Source: Pseudoramibacter alactolyticus ATCC 23263
Lineage (GTDB): Bacteria; Bacillota; Clostridia; Eubacteriales; Eubacteriaceae
Direction: 5' to 3'
Assembly: GCF_000185505.1 (NCBI RefSeq)
Contig: NZ_GL622359.1
Coordinates: forward strand, 965,412 to 1,029,411
DNA: 64,000 nucleotides
In this document: positions 7,114-15,696 of the stretch, one piece after another
Layout: each line of letters begins with the position of its first letter
How positions within the stretch are numbered: the stretch's first letter is position 1
Notes under the pieces: generated by a model
The model's input: only the letters and a program-made list of their open reading frames with translations
Told to the model about the DNA's origin: nothing
Database searches by the model: none
Position numbers and translations under genes: made by a program

Positions 7114-7992
7114 TCACACCACCACATTCAATATCCCCAAAATAAAGCCGATGAGCGCCCCGAGATTGACAATGGTCGTAAATTCCTTTTTCATCACCGA
7201 AAGCACCATAACTTCCAGCTCATCAACATTCATTGCGCCAATCTTATCCTCGACAATCTGCGAAACCGAAATGTGCGCCATCAGGCGCTCCACCCCTTCG
7301 CGCACCAATGTTTCATAGGCGCGGGCCACCGCTTCCTGCCAGGCTGCCGGATCGATCGCGACACGGGCGAGCAATTCTTCCGGTGTATGCGCTTCGGTAT
7401 GGCCGATTTTGCGATCAACTTCTCGGCGGATCAATGCCGGCCCTTTTTCGGCAATGGCTTCCGCAATTCCCTGCCCCACCGGCTCCGTCAGGGAGGCGAT
7501 CATCCGATCAGTAACAAACACACCGGTCAGCGTTCCAGCCAATTTTTTTCGCACAAGCGCCGGTCCCCGTTCGGCAATCACCCCTGCCACATCCAGTTGA
7601 TTCACGGAGGTCATGATCGAATCGGTCAGCACGCCGGCAATCCGGTTTTTAGCCTCGGCATAGCCTTCTTCAGAAGAGAAAAAATTCCCGGCAGACGCCC
7701 CCAACGACCGCTTCATAACCGCGGTGATGCGCGCCACCATCTGTGCTTCAAAGTCCGGTGCCGTGAGCCTGGCAACAATGTCATCCTTGGTGATGAGCGT
7801 TTCTGCAATCAGCGTCCCGGTGCGCTTTGCCAAATAATCTTTGCGTTTGGGAATGGCCCCGGGCGTAAAGGGCAGACGGCGGCCAAAGAAATAAACCGGA
7901 TGCTTCGGGAAAAAAAGCATCCGCACCGCCAGGTAGTTGGTGATATAGCCGATGAGCGCCCCGATGAGCGGGCCGGCTAAAACTTTGAGCAT
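7114..7992 (-). CDS. DUF445 family membrane protein
   Basis: A 292-residue DUF445 protein of unknown function. It begins with a hydrophobic segment containing GPLIGALIGYITNYLAVRML, the conserved family start with the GY-x-TN motif, followed by PFTPGAIPKRKDYLA. The middle is a long amphipathic region with IRREVDRKIG. A second hydrophobic segment (LGALIGFILGILNVVV) anchors the C-terminus, so both ends probably sit in the membrane with a soluble coiled middle. AGGAGG lies before the ATG at 7992, and an extended -10 (TG-C-TATACT) lies about 55 bases upstream. It is a single-gene unit between two terminators. Confidence 0.88.
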   Translation of the reverse strand: MLKVLAGPLIGALIGYITNYLAVRMLFFPKHPVYFFGRRLPFTPGAIPKRKDYLAKRTGTLIAETLITKDDIVARLTAPDFEAQMVARITAVMKRSLGASAGNFFSSEEGYAEAKNRIAGVLTDSIMTSVNQLDVAGVIAERGPALVRKKLAGTLTGVFVTDRMIASLTEPVGQGIAEAIAEKGPALIRREVDRKIGHTEAHTPEELLARVAIDPAAWQEAVARAYETLVREGVERLMAHISVSQIVEDKIGAMNVDELEVMVLSVMKKEFTTIVNLGALIGFILGILNVVV

Positions 7993-8080
7993 GGTTTTGC
8001 CTCCTGTTTGCTAAAATAAAATATTTTCAGTTGTTTTTAGTATAGCATAACCGCCAAACGGCAATCCTGCACTTCCAAAT

Positions 8081-8105
8081 AAAAAAAGCCCCGAAGGGCT
8101 TTTTT
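8081..8105. terminator. Intrinsic terminator downstream of nadA
   Basis: AAGCCC and GGGCTT flank a CGAA loop with an A-run and a T-run on the two sides. It lies right after the nadA stop codon on the minus strand and upstream of the DUF445 promoter. Confidence 0.75.
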
Positions 8106-8106
8106 A

Positions 8107-9018
8107 TTAGCCGGCTTCTACCATGCGGTCGATGGCCGCCCGGGATTCGACAATCACTTCCTCCGGCAGATCAATCGCTTCCCCCTCGCCGGTCACGGCG
8201 CGGTAGACATCCATCAGTGTGGTCATCTTCATGTTGTGGCACACACATTCTTTAGAGAGCAGATAAAACCGTTTGTCCGGGCATTCATATTGCAGATGCT
8301 CGACGATGGCGCTTTCCGTGCCGATGATAAAGGCTTTGGCGTCGCTCTCTTTCGCGTACTGCATGATCCCTGTGGTTGATCCCACATAATCGGCCCGATC
8401 AGTCACTTCGGCCAGACATTCCGGATGCACCAGCACCAGCGCGTTCGGATGAGCCGCCTTCACCCGGGCGACATCCGCCGCGCGCATGCGCATATGCGTG
8501 GGGCACCCGCCTTTGAAGAACGCAAAATGTTTTTCCGGAATCTGAGCCTCCACCCAACGCCCCAGGTTGCAGTCCGGCACAAACAGAATATTTTCTTCCG
8601 GCATCTTGCGGATGATCTTCACCGCCGACGACGACGTGACAATCATATCCACCCCGCGCTTAAAATCGGCCGTCGTGTTGATGTAGGCCACCGCCGCATA
8701 GCCCGGATATTGTTTTTTCAGCGCAATCAAATCTTCCCGGTCCATCTGGTCGGCCATCGGACACCCTGCTGCCGGGTTGGCCAGAAGCACCTGTTTTTCC
8801 GGAGAAAGCACCTTGCAGGTTTCTGCCATAAAGCGCACTCCGCACATCAAAATCGTTCGGTGGGGATCCTTAGCCGCCTGGACCGCCAGTCTGTAGGAAT
8901 CACCGACATAATCCGCCACTTCCCAGACAGCGTGACTTTGATAAGCGTGGGACAAAATACAAATATCCTTTTCCCGCTTCAGGCGAACGATTTCGTCCTG
9001 CAGCTCTCGCGTGTTCAC
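8107..9018 (-). CDS. nadA: Quinolinate synthase NadA
   Basis: Condenses iminoaspartate with dihydroxyacetone phosphate to quinolinate in de novo NAD synthesis, using an oxygen-sensitive [4Fe-4S] cluster. The three cluster cysteines can be placed in the family positions: one in MCGVRFMAETCKVL, one in a GCPTHMRMRA block, and one in KECVCHNMKM near the C-terminus. LSHAYQSHAVWEVADYVGDS is the usual N-terminal substrate block. I place the start at the GTG at 9018, preceded by AAGGAGG; the longer frame from 9048 lacks a ribosome site. The 303-residue length is normal. It is divergent from nadB-nadC-niaR and its -35 overlaps a TGTCA repeat. Confidence 0.95.
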   Translation of the reverse strand: MNTRELQDEIVRLKREKDICILSHAYQSHAVWEVADYVGDSYRLAVQAAKDPHRTILMCGVRFMAETCKVLSPEKQVLLANPAAGCPMADQMDREDLIALKKQYPGYAAVAYINTTADFKRGVDMIVTSSSAVKIIRKMPEENILFVPDCNLGRWVEAQIPEKHFAFFKGGCPTHMRMRAADVARVKAAHPNALVLVHPECLAEVTDRADYVGSTTGIMQYAKESDAKAFIIGTESAIVEHLQYECPDKRFYLLSKECVCHNMKMTTLMDVYRAVTGEGEAIDLPEEVIVESRAAIDRMVEAG

Positions 9019-9065
9019 AATGATGCCTCCTTCTTGTTTTTCATGCATCCGTGCAAATTAAGCTC

Positions 9066-9154
9066 ATTATACAGAACCCTTTTTTATCTGTCAATTAAAT
9101 TGTCATATTATTTTTGTCATCTGTCTTGTCAGTACACGATTCCTGTGATACAAT
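9066..9154. promoter_or_regulatory. Divergent nadA/nadB promoters with duplicated TGTCA-N7-TGTCA elements (candidate NiaR operators)
   Basis: nadA promoter on the minus strand: TTGACA (9094-9089), 17-base spacer, TATAAT (9071-9066). nadB promoter on the plus strand: TTGTCA (9126-9131), 17-base spacer, TACAAT (9149-9154). Between and overlapping the two -35 boxes, TGTCA occurs at 9089, 9101, 9115 and 9127, giving two copies of TGTCA-N7-TGTCA, one on each promoter. The niaR repressor gene in this cluster is the obvious candidate to bind here. Confidence 0.65.
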
Positions 9155-9218
9155 GCTAAAAATGCAGGCGAAACATCGCGCCCACACTGCTAAATATTCG
9201 AAAGGATTGACTACGATC

Positions 9219-10550
9219 ATGCACACCCCTTCTTCGTCCGGCGGTCATCCGCTGAACCAAACCGACGTGCTCATCGTCGGCTCCGGTTGTTCCGGTCTTT
9301 ACACCGCGTTAAATCTGCCCCGACATCTGAAGATCACTTTGATCACCAAGGCGGGCCTCACCGAAAATGATTCCTACCTGGCCCAGGGCGGCATCTGCAT
9401 GCTTCGGGACGACAGCGACTTCGATGCCTATTTTGCCGACACGCTGCGCGCAGGCCACGGCGAAAACGACAGGAGCTCCGTAACGATCATGATCCGCGAT
9501 TCCAAAAGCATCATCGAGGACCTCGTCGGCTACGGCGTGACCTTTGCCCGCAACGCCGACGGATCGTTTTGCTTCACCCGAGAGGGGGCGCATTCCCAAA
9601 ATCGCATCCTCTTCCACGAAGACATCACCGGCCGGGAAATCACCAGCCATCTTCTGACGGCGGTTCAGGCCCTGCCCAACGTCACCCTGATGCCCCACAC
9701 CACCCTGCTCGATATCGTCGAGGACGACGGTACCTGCGCCGGCGGTATCCTGCTCGGCGCAAACGGCAAGCTTTCCGCCGTTGCCGCAAGGCACACCGTG
9801 CTGGCCTGCGGCGGCATCGGCGGGCTCTATCCCCACTCCACCAATTTTCACCATTTGACGGGAGACGCCCTGGCCATCGCCTTGCATCACCACGTCGCGC
9901 TGAAAAACATCGATTACGTCCAGATCCATCCCACCACGTTATACACACCGAATCCTGAAGAGCGCTCCTTTCTGATTTCCGAATCGGTGCGCGGCGAAGG
10001 CGCACTGCTTTACGACAAAAACGGCCGCCGCTTTGTGGACGAGCTGCTCCCCCGGGACAAACTCACCCAGGCCATTCACGCTCAGATGCGCAAGGATCAA
10101 ACACCATTTGTCTGGGAGGATCTGCGCCCGATCCCGGCCAGAGAACGTCACGCGCATTTCCCCAACATCATCGCCCATTGCGCCGAGCACGGTTATGATG
10201 TCGACAGGGAATGCATTCCCGTAGTGCCGGCCCAGCATTACTTCATGGGCGGGGTCGCCGTGAATTACGAAAGCGCGACCTCCATGCCCCAGCTTTATGC
10301 CGTCGGCGAAACGGCCTGCAACGGCGTTCACGGCAGAAACCGCCTGGCCAGCAATTCCCTACTGGAAAGTCTGGTCTTTGCCCGCCGCGCCGCCCGCGAT
10401 ATCTCTGTCCGCACCGAAGCCGCGCCATCTCTGCACCCTTTTAATGCAATCGATTGGGATCACTACGCCGACAGCCGGCGCCTGGAAGAAAACAATCACG
10501 AACAGGTCAAACTGGCCATCAACCGCGTCCACGCGCGCTGCATCGCCTAA
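9219..10550 (+). CDS. nadB: L-aspartate oxidase NadB
   Basis: FAD enzyme that oxidises L-aspartate to iminoaspartate, the substrate of NadA. The N-terminal Rossmann motif is DVLIVGSGCSGLYTALNL. Further family blocks are YLAQGGICM, REGAHSQNRILF, ACGGIGGLYPHSTNFHHLTG and the catalytic QIHPTTL, followed by ESVRGEGALLYDKNGRRF and GRNRLASNSLLE. It has 443 residues, shorter than the 530-540 of E. coli or B. subtilis because most of the C-terminal helical domain is missing; I believe several clostridial homologues are similarly short. I chose the ATG at 9219 over more upstream starts that lie in the promoter region. It is followed by nadC at 10 bases. Confidence 0.94.
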   Translation: MHTPSSSGGHPLNQTDVLIVGSGCSGLYTALNLPRHLKITLITKAGLTENDSYLAQGGICMLRDDSDFDAYFADTLRAGHGENDRSSVTIMIRDSKSIIEDLVGYGVTFARNADGSFCFTREGAHSQNRILFHEDITGREITSHLLTAVQALPNVTLMPHTTLLDIVEDDGTCAGGILLGANGKLSAVAARHTVLACGGIGGLYPHSTNFHHLTGDALAIALHHHVALKNIDYVQIHPTTLYTPNPEERSFLISESVRGEGALLYDKNGRRFVDELLPRDKLTQAIHAQMRKDQTPFVWEDLRPIPARERHAHFPNIIAHCAEHGYDVDRECIPVVPAQHYFMGGVAVNYESATSMPQLYAVGETACNGVHGRNRLASNSLLESLVFARRAARDISVRTEAAPSLHPFNAIDWDHYADSRRLEENNHEQVKLAINRVHARCIA

Positions 10551-10560
10551 GGAGGTTTTT

Positions 10561-11427
10561 ATGGTTCAACTCGACCCGATTTCCATGACGTTAAACGCCG
10601 ATCCGTTAATCACCGCTGCCCTCAAGGAAGATATCACCCGAGAGGACATCACCACCAATTGCGTGATGCCCGAAGCCTGCCCCGGCGAAGTGGAGCTGCT
10701 CGCTAAGGGTGACGGGGTCCTGTGCGGGATGCCGGTCTTCGCCCGGGTTTTTGCCCTATTAGATCCGGACACCGTCGTCGAAGCCCTTGCCGCCGACGGC
10801 AACCGCGTGACCCCCGGACAAAAGCTTGCCATCGTCCGCGGGGACATCCGCGTCCTGCTTTCCGGAGAACGCACCGCCCTCAATTATCTGCAGCGCATGA
10901 GCGGCATCGCCACCGCTGCTCGCAAGGTCGTCGATCTGCTGGCCGAATGCCGCAGCGATCTTAAGCTGCTGGACTCCCGAAAAACCACACCCAACAACCG
11001 GCTTTTCGAAAAATACGCTGTGCGCATCGGCGGCGGGCACAACCACCGCTACAACCTGACGGACGGGGTGATGCTCAAGGACAACCACATCGCTGCAGCC
11101 GGCTCCATCACCAGGGCGGTCACCAGCGCCAGGGCCTACGCGCCCTTTGTGCATAAAATCGAGGTTGAAGTCGAGACTTTGGCCATGGCCGAAGAGGCCC
11201 TGGCGGCCGGCGCCGATATCATCATGCTTGACAACATGGATCACGACGCGATGGCCGAAGCCATCGCCCGCATCAACCATCAGGCCGAGGTGGAAATTTC
11301 CGGCAATATCACCGCCGAAGCCATCGCCAAAATAGCCGATCTCGGCGCCGATTATATCTCCAGCGGTGCCCTGACCCATTCGGCCCCCATTCTCGATCTG
11401 TCTTTAAAAAATCTGCGCCGGCTTTAA
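10561..11427 (+). CDS. nadC: Nicotinate-nucleotide pyrophosphorylase (carboxylating) NadC
   Basis: Converts quinolinate and PRPP to nicotinate mononucleotide, the last dedicated step of de novo NAD synthesis. The 288-residue protein shows the full family pattern: REDITTNCVM, GERTALNYLQRMSGIAT, LDSRKTTPNNRLFEKYAV with the substrate-binding Arg/Lys, GGGHNHRYNLTDGVMLKDNH, and the C-terminal IIMLDNM and EISGNI. The ATG at 10561 follows AAGGAGG closely. It sits between nadB and niaR on one transcript, so the three-step route from aspartate is encoded by nadA, nadB and nadC within 3.3 kb. Confidence 0.95.
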   Translation: MVQLDPISMTLNADPLITAALKEDITREDITTNCVMPEACPGEVELLAKGDGVLCGMPVFARVFALLDPDTVVEALAADGNRVTPGQKLAIVRGDIRVLLSGERTALNYLQRMSGIATAARKVVDLLAECRSDLKLLDSRKTTPNNRLFEKYAVRIGGGHNHRYNLTDGVMLKDNHIAAAGSITRAVTSARAYAPFVHKIEVEVETLAMAEEALAAGADIIMLDNMDHDAMAEAIARINHQAEVEISGNITAEAIAKIADLGADYISSGALTHSAPILDLSLKNLRRL

Positions 11428-11463
11428 TGCCCAGCGTATTCATCCCATTAGAAAGGAGCCTTT

Positions 11464-12021
11464 ATGAAGGGAAAAGAACGCCGACAACACATTTATTATC
11501 TGCTTTCCGGCAGTGCAAAGCCACTCCCCGGAGCCATCCTGGCCCAAAAAACCGGCGTGAGCCGCCAGGTGGTGGTGCAGGACATCGCCCTGATGCGTGC
11601 CGACGGCATCGACATTCTCTCCACCCATCGCGGTTATTGTCTGCGTCAGGCCGCATTGACAGCCAGCCGGGTATTCAAAGTCAATCACAGCGACGAACAG
11701 ACAGAAGAAGAACTGACCACCATCGTCGATCTCGGGGGAAAAGTCGAGGACGTCTTTGTTTTTCATCGGGTTTACGGCGTGCTGAGGGCCCCACTTCCGA
11801 TCCGTTCCCGACGCGATATCCACATCTATCTTTCCCATATTACGCCCGGCCCTTCAACCCTTTTGAAAAACACCACCGCCGGCTATCACTACCACACCGT
11901 CACTGCCGAGTCGGAGGAAATTCTCGATCTGATCCAGGAAGCCCTGACCGAAAAGGGTTTTCTGGCCAAACTCCAGGATTATGAACCGGTTGATTTCTGG
12001 CACGAAAACGCCACCGGCTGA
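11464..12021 (+). CDS. niaR: NiaR-type niacin-responsive transcriptional repressor (HTH + 3H domain)
   Basis: A 185-residue regulator with an N-terminal winged helix (about residues 5-60, including TGVSRQVVVQDIALMRADG) and a C-terminal 3H domain named for three conserved histidines. The His-containing VFHRVYG and TAGYHYHTV segments are visible, with SRRDIHIYLSHI between them. NiaR (YrxA) proteins in Bacillota repress NAD synthesis and niacin uptake genes when niacin is present. Its place at the end of nadB-nadC and the repeated TGTCA elements at the nadA/nadB promoters fit autoregulation of the cluster. An AAAGGAG ribosome site precedes the ATG at 11464. Confidence 0.88.
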   Translation: MKGKERRQHIYYLLSGSAKPLPGAILAQKTGVSRQVVVQDIALMRADGIDILSTHRGYCLRQAALTASRVFKVNHSDEQTEEELTTIVDLGGKVEDVFVFHRVYGVLRAPLPIRSRRDIHIYLSHITPGPSTLLKNTTAGYHYHTVTAESEEILDLIQEALTEKGFLAKLQDYEPVDFWHENATG

Positions 12022-12053
12022 TCGCTTAATTGCAGACCGCCAAAAACAACACG

Positions 12054-12086
12054 CGAAAAAAGCAGCTCCAACGAGCTGCTTTTTGA
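12054..12086 (+). terminator. Intrinsic terminator of nadB-nadC-niaR
   Basis: AGCAGCTC (12061-12068) pairs with GAGCTGCT (12073-12080), followed by TTTT and preceded by an A-run, so it may also stop transcription of the convergent SulP gene. Confidence 0.75.
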
Positions 12087-12097
12087 TTGGAAAGCCT

Positions 12098-14347
12098 TTA
12101 TGAATGCGGCGGCCAGTCCATCTGATCTGCCAGCTGTTTGCGCCAAGCCTCAATGCGGGCGGCCAGCGCCGGATTTTCCTGCTTGAGAATCTGCCGATGG
12201 CGATTCCGCGCCTGTCTGAATTGTTCAAAGGTCTCCGGATAATGCGTTTTGAAATAGCGCTCCCGATGCATCCGAAAATGCACAATGCGCTTGAGGGCTT
12301 CCCGCTCCATGCCGATCAGCTTCTCGTCCAGATGCGCATGATAGGCCACCAAATCGGCAACGATTTTCTGATACTGTTCCGCGCTCAGATCGCCTTTGTT
12401 TTCCATCATAGCCAACCGCATTTCCAGAAGATCCATGAACTTTTCTTCGTCGAGGCCGCTCCAATACTGGCCAAACTGTCGCTGTTCCTTCGCGGCAATC
12501 TGTTCGCCGTCAAAGCGATCCGCCGCGGCAATATCCTCTGCAAAACGCTCTGCCATTTCCCTCATTTTGTGGTCGGCATCGGCACCGTAAACCCATTCGT
12601 ATTCCGCCATCGCCGCATCGGCCGGGCCCCCTTGCCCTGCGGCGCCCTCCGGCAGGCGCACATAGGTCGCGCCGTCTCCCTCAGTTAGGGGATAGGGCGG
12701 TGTGAGGCCAGCATCCGCCAAAGCCATCGCCATTGTCGGGCGCAGCGCGTGATCGTCGAAAAGCACCTGTCCGCCGAAGGTGCGCAGCTGATCATTCACC
12801 GCACCGGGATGCTCGGTGAGATAAAGTCGAACACCTCGGGCCTTCAAATGCCGATACAAAATGAGCAGCTGCTCCGTGGCCGTCACATCCACGCTGCTGA
12901 TGCCCCTGGCGTCCACCACCGCCACACGGGTGTTGCTGGTGACTGCCGCTTCCAGCTGAGACTGAAACACACCGATATTGGCAAAGAAAAGTGCCGCATT
13001 GAATTGGTAGAGCACCACATTTTCAATCGGTCGCGCATCCCGGGTGCGCGACAGGGCATAAAAACCCTCGTGATCTGGAATACAGCCGAGAAAAGCGGTT
13101 GCCGGTCGGGATGCCCTAAGCACCACGGTGAGAAACGATAGCCCCACACCGGCCACCACGCCGGCGACGGAGCCGCGGATGAGCACCACGGCAAAAACGA
13201 TATAAAAAATCACGAATTCCACCCGGTCGACCTTTTTGAGTTTATGGGCCAGATCAAATTCAAGAATTGAGAACAGCGCCGCAATCACGATTCCCGTAAG
13301 CACCGGCACCGGCAAAAAGCCGATAAAGCCCGTCGCAAAACAAAGCACCAGTGCCATTGTCGCCGCGGCCACCACCGACATCATCTGGGAGTTGACCCCA
13401 AAATCCCCGGCAATCCCGGTGCGCGACACCGAACCGCTGACCGGCGGGCAGCCAAAAAGCCCCGATACCAGATTTGCCGCAGTATAGGCCAAAAGCTCCC
13501 GGTTGTTGTCAATGGAATCCCCATGGGCCATCCCCACCGAACCCGTCGCCAACAATGTCTCTGCCGTAATCACCAGCGCCACTGAAAAGCTGGATATGAA
13601 AATCCGCGGCAGCATGGCCAGAAGTCTGGCATCAAGCTGCGGGAGCACCGGCCGAGGCAGTCCCGGGGGCACCGCCGGCAGCAGCGCTACCCCATGCTGA
13701 TCCAGGTGAAATATCAATGTTAATACCGCGCCGACGCCCATCATCACCACACTCATCGGCACCTTTGGGCACACCCTTTTGCCGAGCATAATCACGACAA
13801 AGGTCCCCACGCCAAGCGCCAGAGAAAGCACGTTGAAACCGGCCTGAGCCGTCGCCGCGATATGGGGCAGAAGCTCAGCGATTTCCCCCATGCCGGCCGT
13901 TCCGCCGTAAAGCTTGGGGATCTGCATCAGAATGATCTCAGTGCAAATCCCGGTGATGAACCCGCCGAGCACCGGCGAGGAGATAAACTTGGTGAACCGG
14001 CCTGCTTTAAGTAGCCAAAAAAACAATAGCCACAGAGTCACCGCCAACGTGATCACCGGCACCACGCGGACAGCCGCCGCCGATTGCAGCCTGATGCCAA
14101 GGGTCCCCACCACCAAACTGCCGACCAATGCCGCCGGCGCCGCATCCACGCCAAACACAAACCGGGGAGACGAGGTGATCAGCCCGAAAACCAAAATCGG
14201 CAAGAGAGAGCCATAAAGCCCATACACCGGGGGCAGCCCCGCAATCTGCGCGTAACCCATGGCGATAGGAATCGACACCAGCGCCACGATAATCCCCGAC
14301 GGCAGGTCTTTTTTTAAATCCTCAGCGCGATAGTTTTTTAAAAACAT
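12098..14347 (-). CDS. SulP/SLC26 family anion transporter with STAS domain and long C-terminal extension
   Basis: A 749-residue membrane protein. The N-terminal part up to about residue 425 is a SulP core with family blocks LPSGIIVALVSIPIAMGYAQ, GLPPVYGLYGSLLP, FKLANLVSGLFGC-type AANLVSGLFGCPPVSGSVSR and PVLTGIVIAALFSI. A STAS domain follows (about 430-547), including VAVVDARGISSVDVTATEQL. SulP proteins move sulfate, bicarbonate or dicarboxylates; the substrate here is unknown. Unusually, about 200 further residues follow the STAS domain, hydrophilic, charged and predicted helical, without a domain that I recognise. The start overlaps the 3' end of the trhP-like gene by 10 bases, so the two are cotranscribed. 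Confidence 0.88.
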   Translation of the reverse strand: MFLKNYRAEDLKKDLPSGIIVALVSIPIAMGYAQIAGLPPVYGLYGSLLPILVFGLITSSPRFVFGVDAAPAALVGSLVVGTLGIRLQSAAAVRVVPVITLAVTLWLLFFWLLKAGRFTKFISSPVLGGFITGICTEIILMQIPKLYGGTAGMGEIAELLPHIAATAQAGFNVLSLALGVGTFVVIMLGKRVCPKVPMSVVMMGVGAVLTLIFHLDQHGVALLPAVPPGLPRPVLPQLDARLLAMLPRIFISSFSVALVITAETLLATGSVGMAHGDSIDNNRELLAYTAANLVSGLFGCPPVSGSVSRTGIAGDFGVNSQMMSVVAAATMALVLCFATGFIGFLPVPVLTGIVIAALFSILEFDLAHKLKKVDRVEFVIFYIVFAVVLIRGSVAGVVAGVGLSFLTVVLRASRPATAFLGCIPDHEGFYALSRTRDARPIENVVLYQFNAALFFANIGVFQSQLEAAVTSNTRVAVVDARGISSVDVTATEQLLILYRHLKARGVRLYLTEHPGAVNDQLRTFGGQVLFDDHALRPTMAMALADAGLTPPYPLTEGDGATYVRLPEGAAGQGGPADAAMAEYEWVYGADADHKMREMAERFAEDIAAADRFDGEQIAAKEQRQFGQYWSGLDEEKFMDLLEMRLAMMENKGDLSAEQYQKIVADLVAYHAHLDEKLIGMEREALKRIVHFRMHRERYFKTHYPETFEQFRQARNRHRQILKQENPALAARIEAWRKQLADQMDWPPHS

Positions 14348-15609
14348 AAAGCCTCCTCACGTTCGGCGCTTTTTCTGCGCAAAATGCTCATCGGCGCCAC
14401 CGGCTGGTCGAGCTTTAAGCGATAGCGCATTTTGGCGTGGGGGGTCGATGCAATCGGCACGCCGGCCGCGTCTGTCAGCCCTTTAGCCTGCTGCGCCGAA
14501 AACAGCGGCGAATCCCCCGTGCCCGGCTGAATAATTTCGATTGCATCGCCCTCATTAATCTTGCCGCGCTGCTCCACCGTCGCCATGCCCGACGCCGCAT
14601 CATAATCCAAAACCACCCCGGCAAAATCGTAATTCCGGGTGTAACTGCTGGTGCCGAAATTTTCAGCATCCGGCCCGGCAATGCCACCGTAGAAAGCCGT
14701 GGTGTAATGGCGGTGACTGACCTTGGTGAGTTCCGCCACCCAATCCGGCGGCACCACAAAATCGGGATCCGCCGCTGCCGCGTCGACAATGCGCCGGTAA
14801 ATGCCCGTCACTGTCGCCACATAAAAGGCACTCTTCATCCGCCCCTCGATTTTAAAACTGTCGACGCCGAACCGCATCAGCTCCGGAACCTGACGCGCCA
14901 GGCACAAATCCTTGGAATTCATGATAAAAGTACCCGTTTCATCCTCAGACACCGGAAAATATTCTCCCGGCCGCCTGGACTCCTCCAACCGATATTGCCA
15001 GCGGCAGGGCTGAGCGCAGTCTCCGCGGTTGGCATCCCGCCCCGTCAGATAATGGGACAGCAGACAGCGCCCGGAATAGGAAATGCACATGGCCCCGTGC
15101 ACAAACGTTTCGATCTCCATGCCGGCCGGCCGCGTTTCACAAAGGGTCTTGATCTCTGCGCCGGAAAGCTCTCTGGCCAGCACAATGCGACTGGCTCCCA
15201 AATCGTGCCAAAAACCCACAGACCGGCTGTTGACGTTGTTCGCCTGGGTACTTACCGACACCGCAAGCTCGGGCGCTGTCCGGCGCACCACGGCAAACAC
15301 GCCCGGATCTGCGACGAGCACTCCATCCACGCCGATCTCATGCAAAAATTGAATATAGGGCTCCAAACCGTCAAAATCCGCTTCATGTGGGATCATGTTC
15401 AGCGTGACAAAAATCTTCTTCCCCCGGGCATGCACCCAAGCTGTCGCTTCGCCCAGTTCCTCATCCGAAAAATTATCGGCCCGTGCCCGCAGCCCAAAAT
15501 GCGCTCCGGCACAATAAACGGCATCGGCGCCGTAAACAACGGCAAACCGCAGTTTCTCAAAATTGCCCGCCGGTGCCAATACTTCCGGCTTTTTTCTTTT
15601 TTCTTTCAT
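14338..15609 (-). CDS. trhP: U32 family protein, TrhP-type (tRNA hydroxylation protein P / collagenase-like)
   Basis: A 423-residue member of the U32 family, annotated as peptidases but in E. coli and B. subtilis (TrhP/YrrN-O type) required with prephenate for 5-hydroxyuridine formation in tRNA wobble positions. Key blocks are ELLAPAG-like PEVLAPAGNFEKLRFAVVYG, VSTQANNVNSRSV, the signature E-x-FVHGAMC, SGRCLLSHYLTGRDANRG and CAQPCRW with the clustered cysteines, and DSFKIEGRMKSAFYVA. Length and C-terminal domain match TrhP. It precedes the SulP gene with a 10-base overlap and follows mltG across a terminator, an arrangement also seen in Bacillota, where U32 genes sit near mltG. Confidence 0.87.
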   Translation of the reverse strand: MKEKRKKPEVLAPAGNFEKLRFAVVYGADAVYCAGAHFGLRARADNFSDEELGEATAWVHARGKKIFVTLNMIPHEADFDGLEPYIQFLHEIGVDGVLVADPGVFAVVRRTAPELAVSVSTQANNVNSRSVGFWHDLGASRIVLARELSGAEIKTLCETRPAGMEIETFVHGAMCISYSGRCLLSHYLTGRDANRGDCAQPCRWQYRLEESRRPGEYFPVSEDETGTFIMNSKDLCLARQVPELMRFGVDSFKIEGRMKSAFYVATVTGIYRRIVDAAAADPDFVVPPDWVAELTKVSHRHYTTAFYGGIAGPDAENFGTSSYTRNYDFAGVVLDYDAASGMATVEQRGKINEGDAIEIIQPGTGDSPLFSAQQAKGLTDAAGVPIASTPHAKMRYRLKLDQPVAPMSILRRKSAEREEALCF

Positions 15610-15650
15610 CTTCCGCTCTTTTTAATTGTAACGCAGCATTGCTCTGCTTT

Positions 15651-15677
15651 TAAAAAGGACACGCCGCAGCGTGTCCT
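15651..15677 (-). terminator. Intrinsic terminator of mltG
   Basis: AGGACACGC (minus 15677-15669) pairs with GCGTGTCCT (15664-15656) around a four-base loop and runs into TTTTTA. It sits between the mltG stop and the trhP start. Confidence 0.75.
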
Positions 15678-15696
15678 CTTGTTCACTTGTTCAAAT

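Noticed and set aside
9114-9218. N-terminal extension of NadB by 35 codons
   Set aside because: It would start within the divergent promoter region, and the added residues do not resemble NadB.
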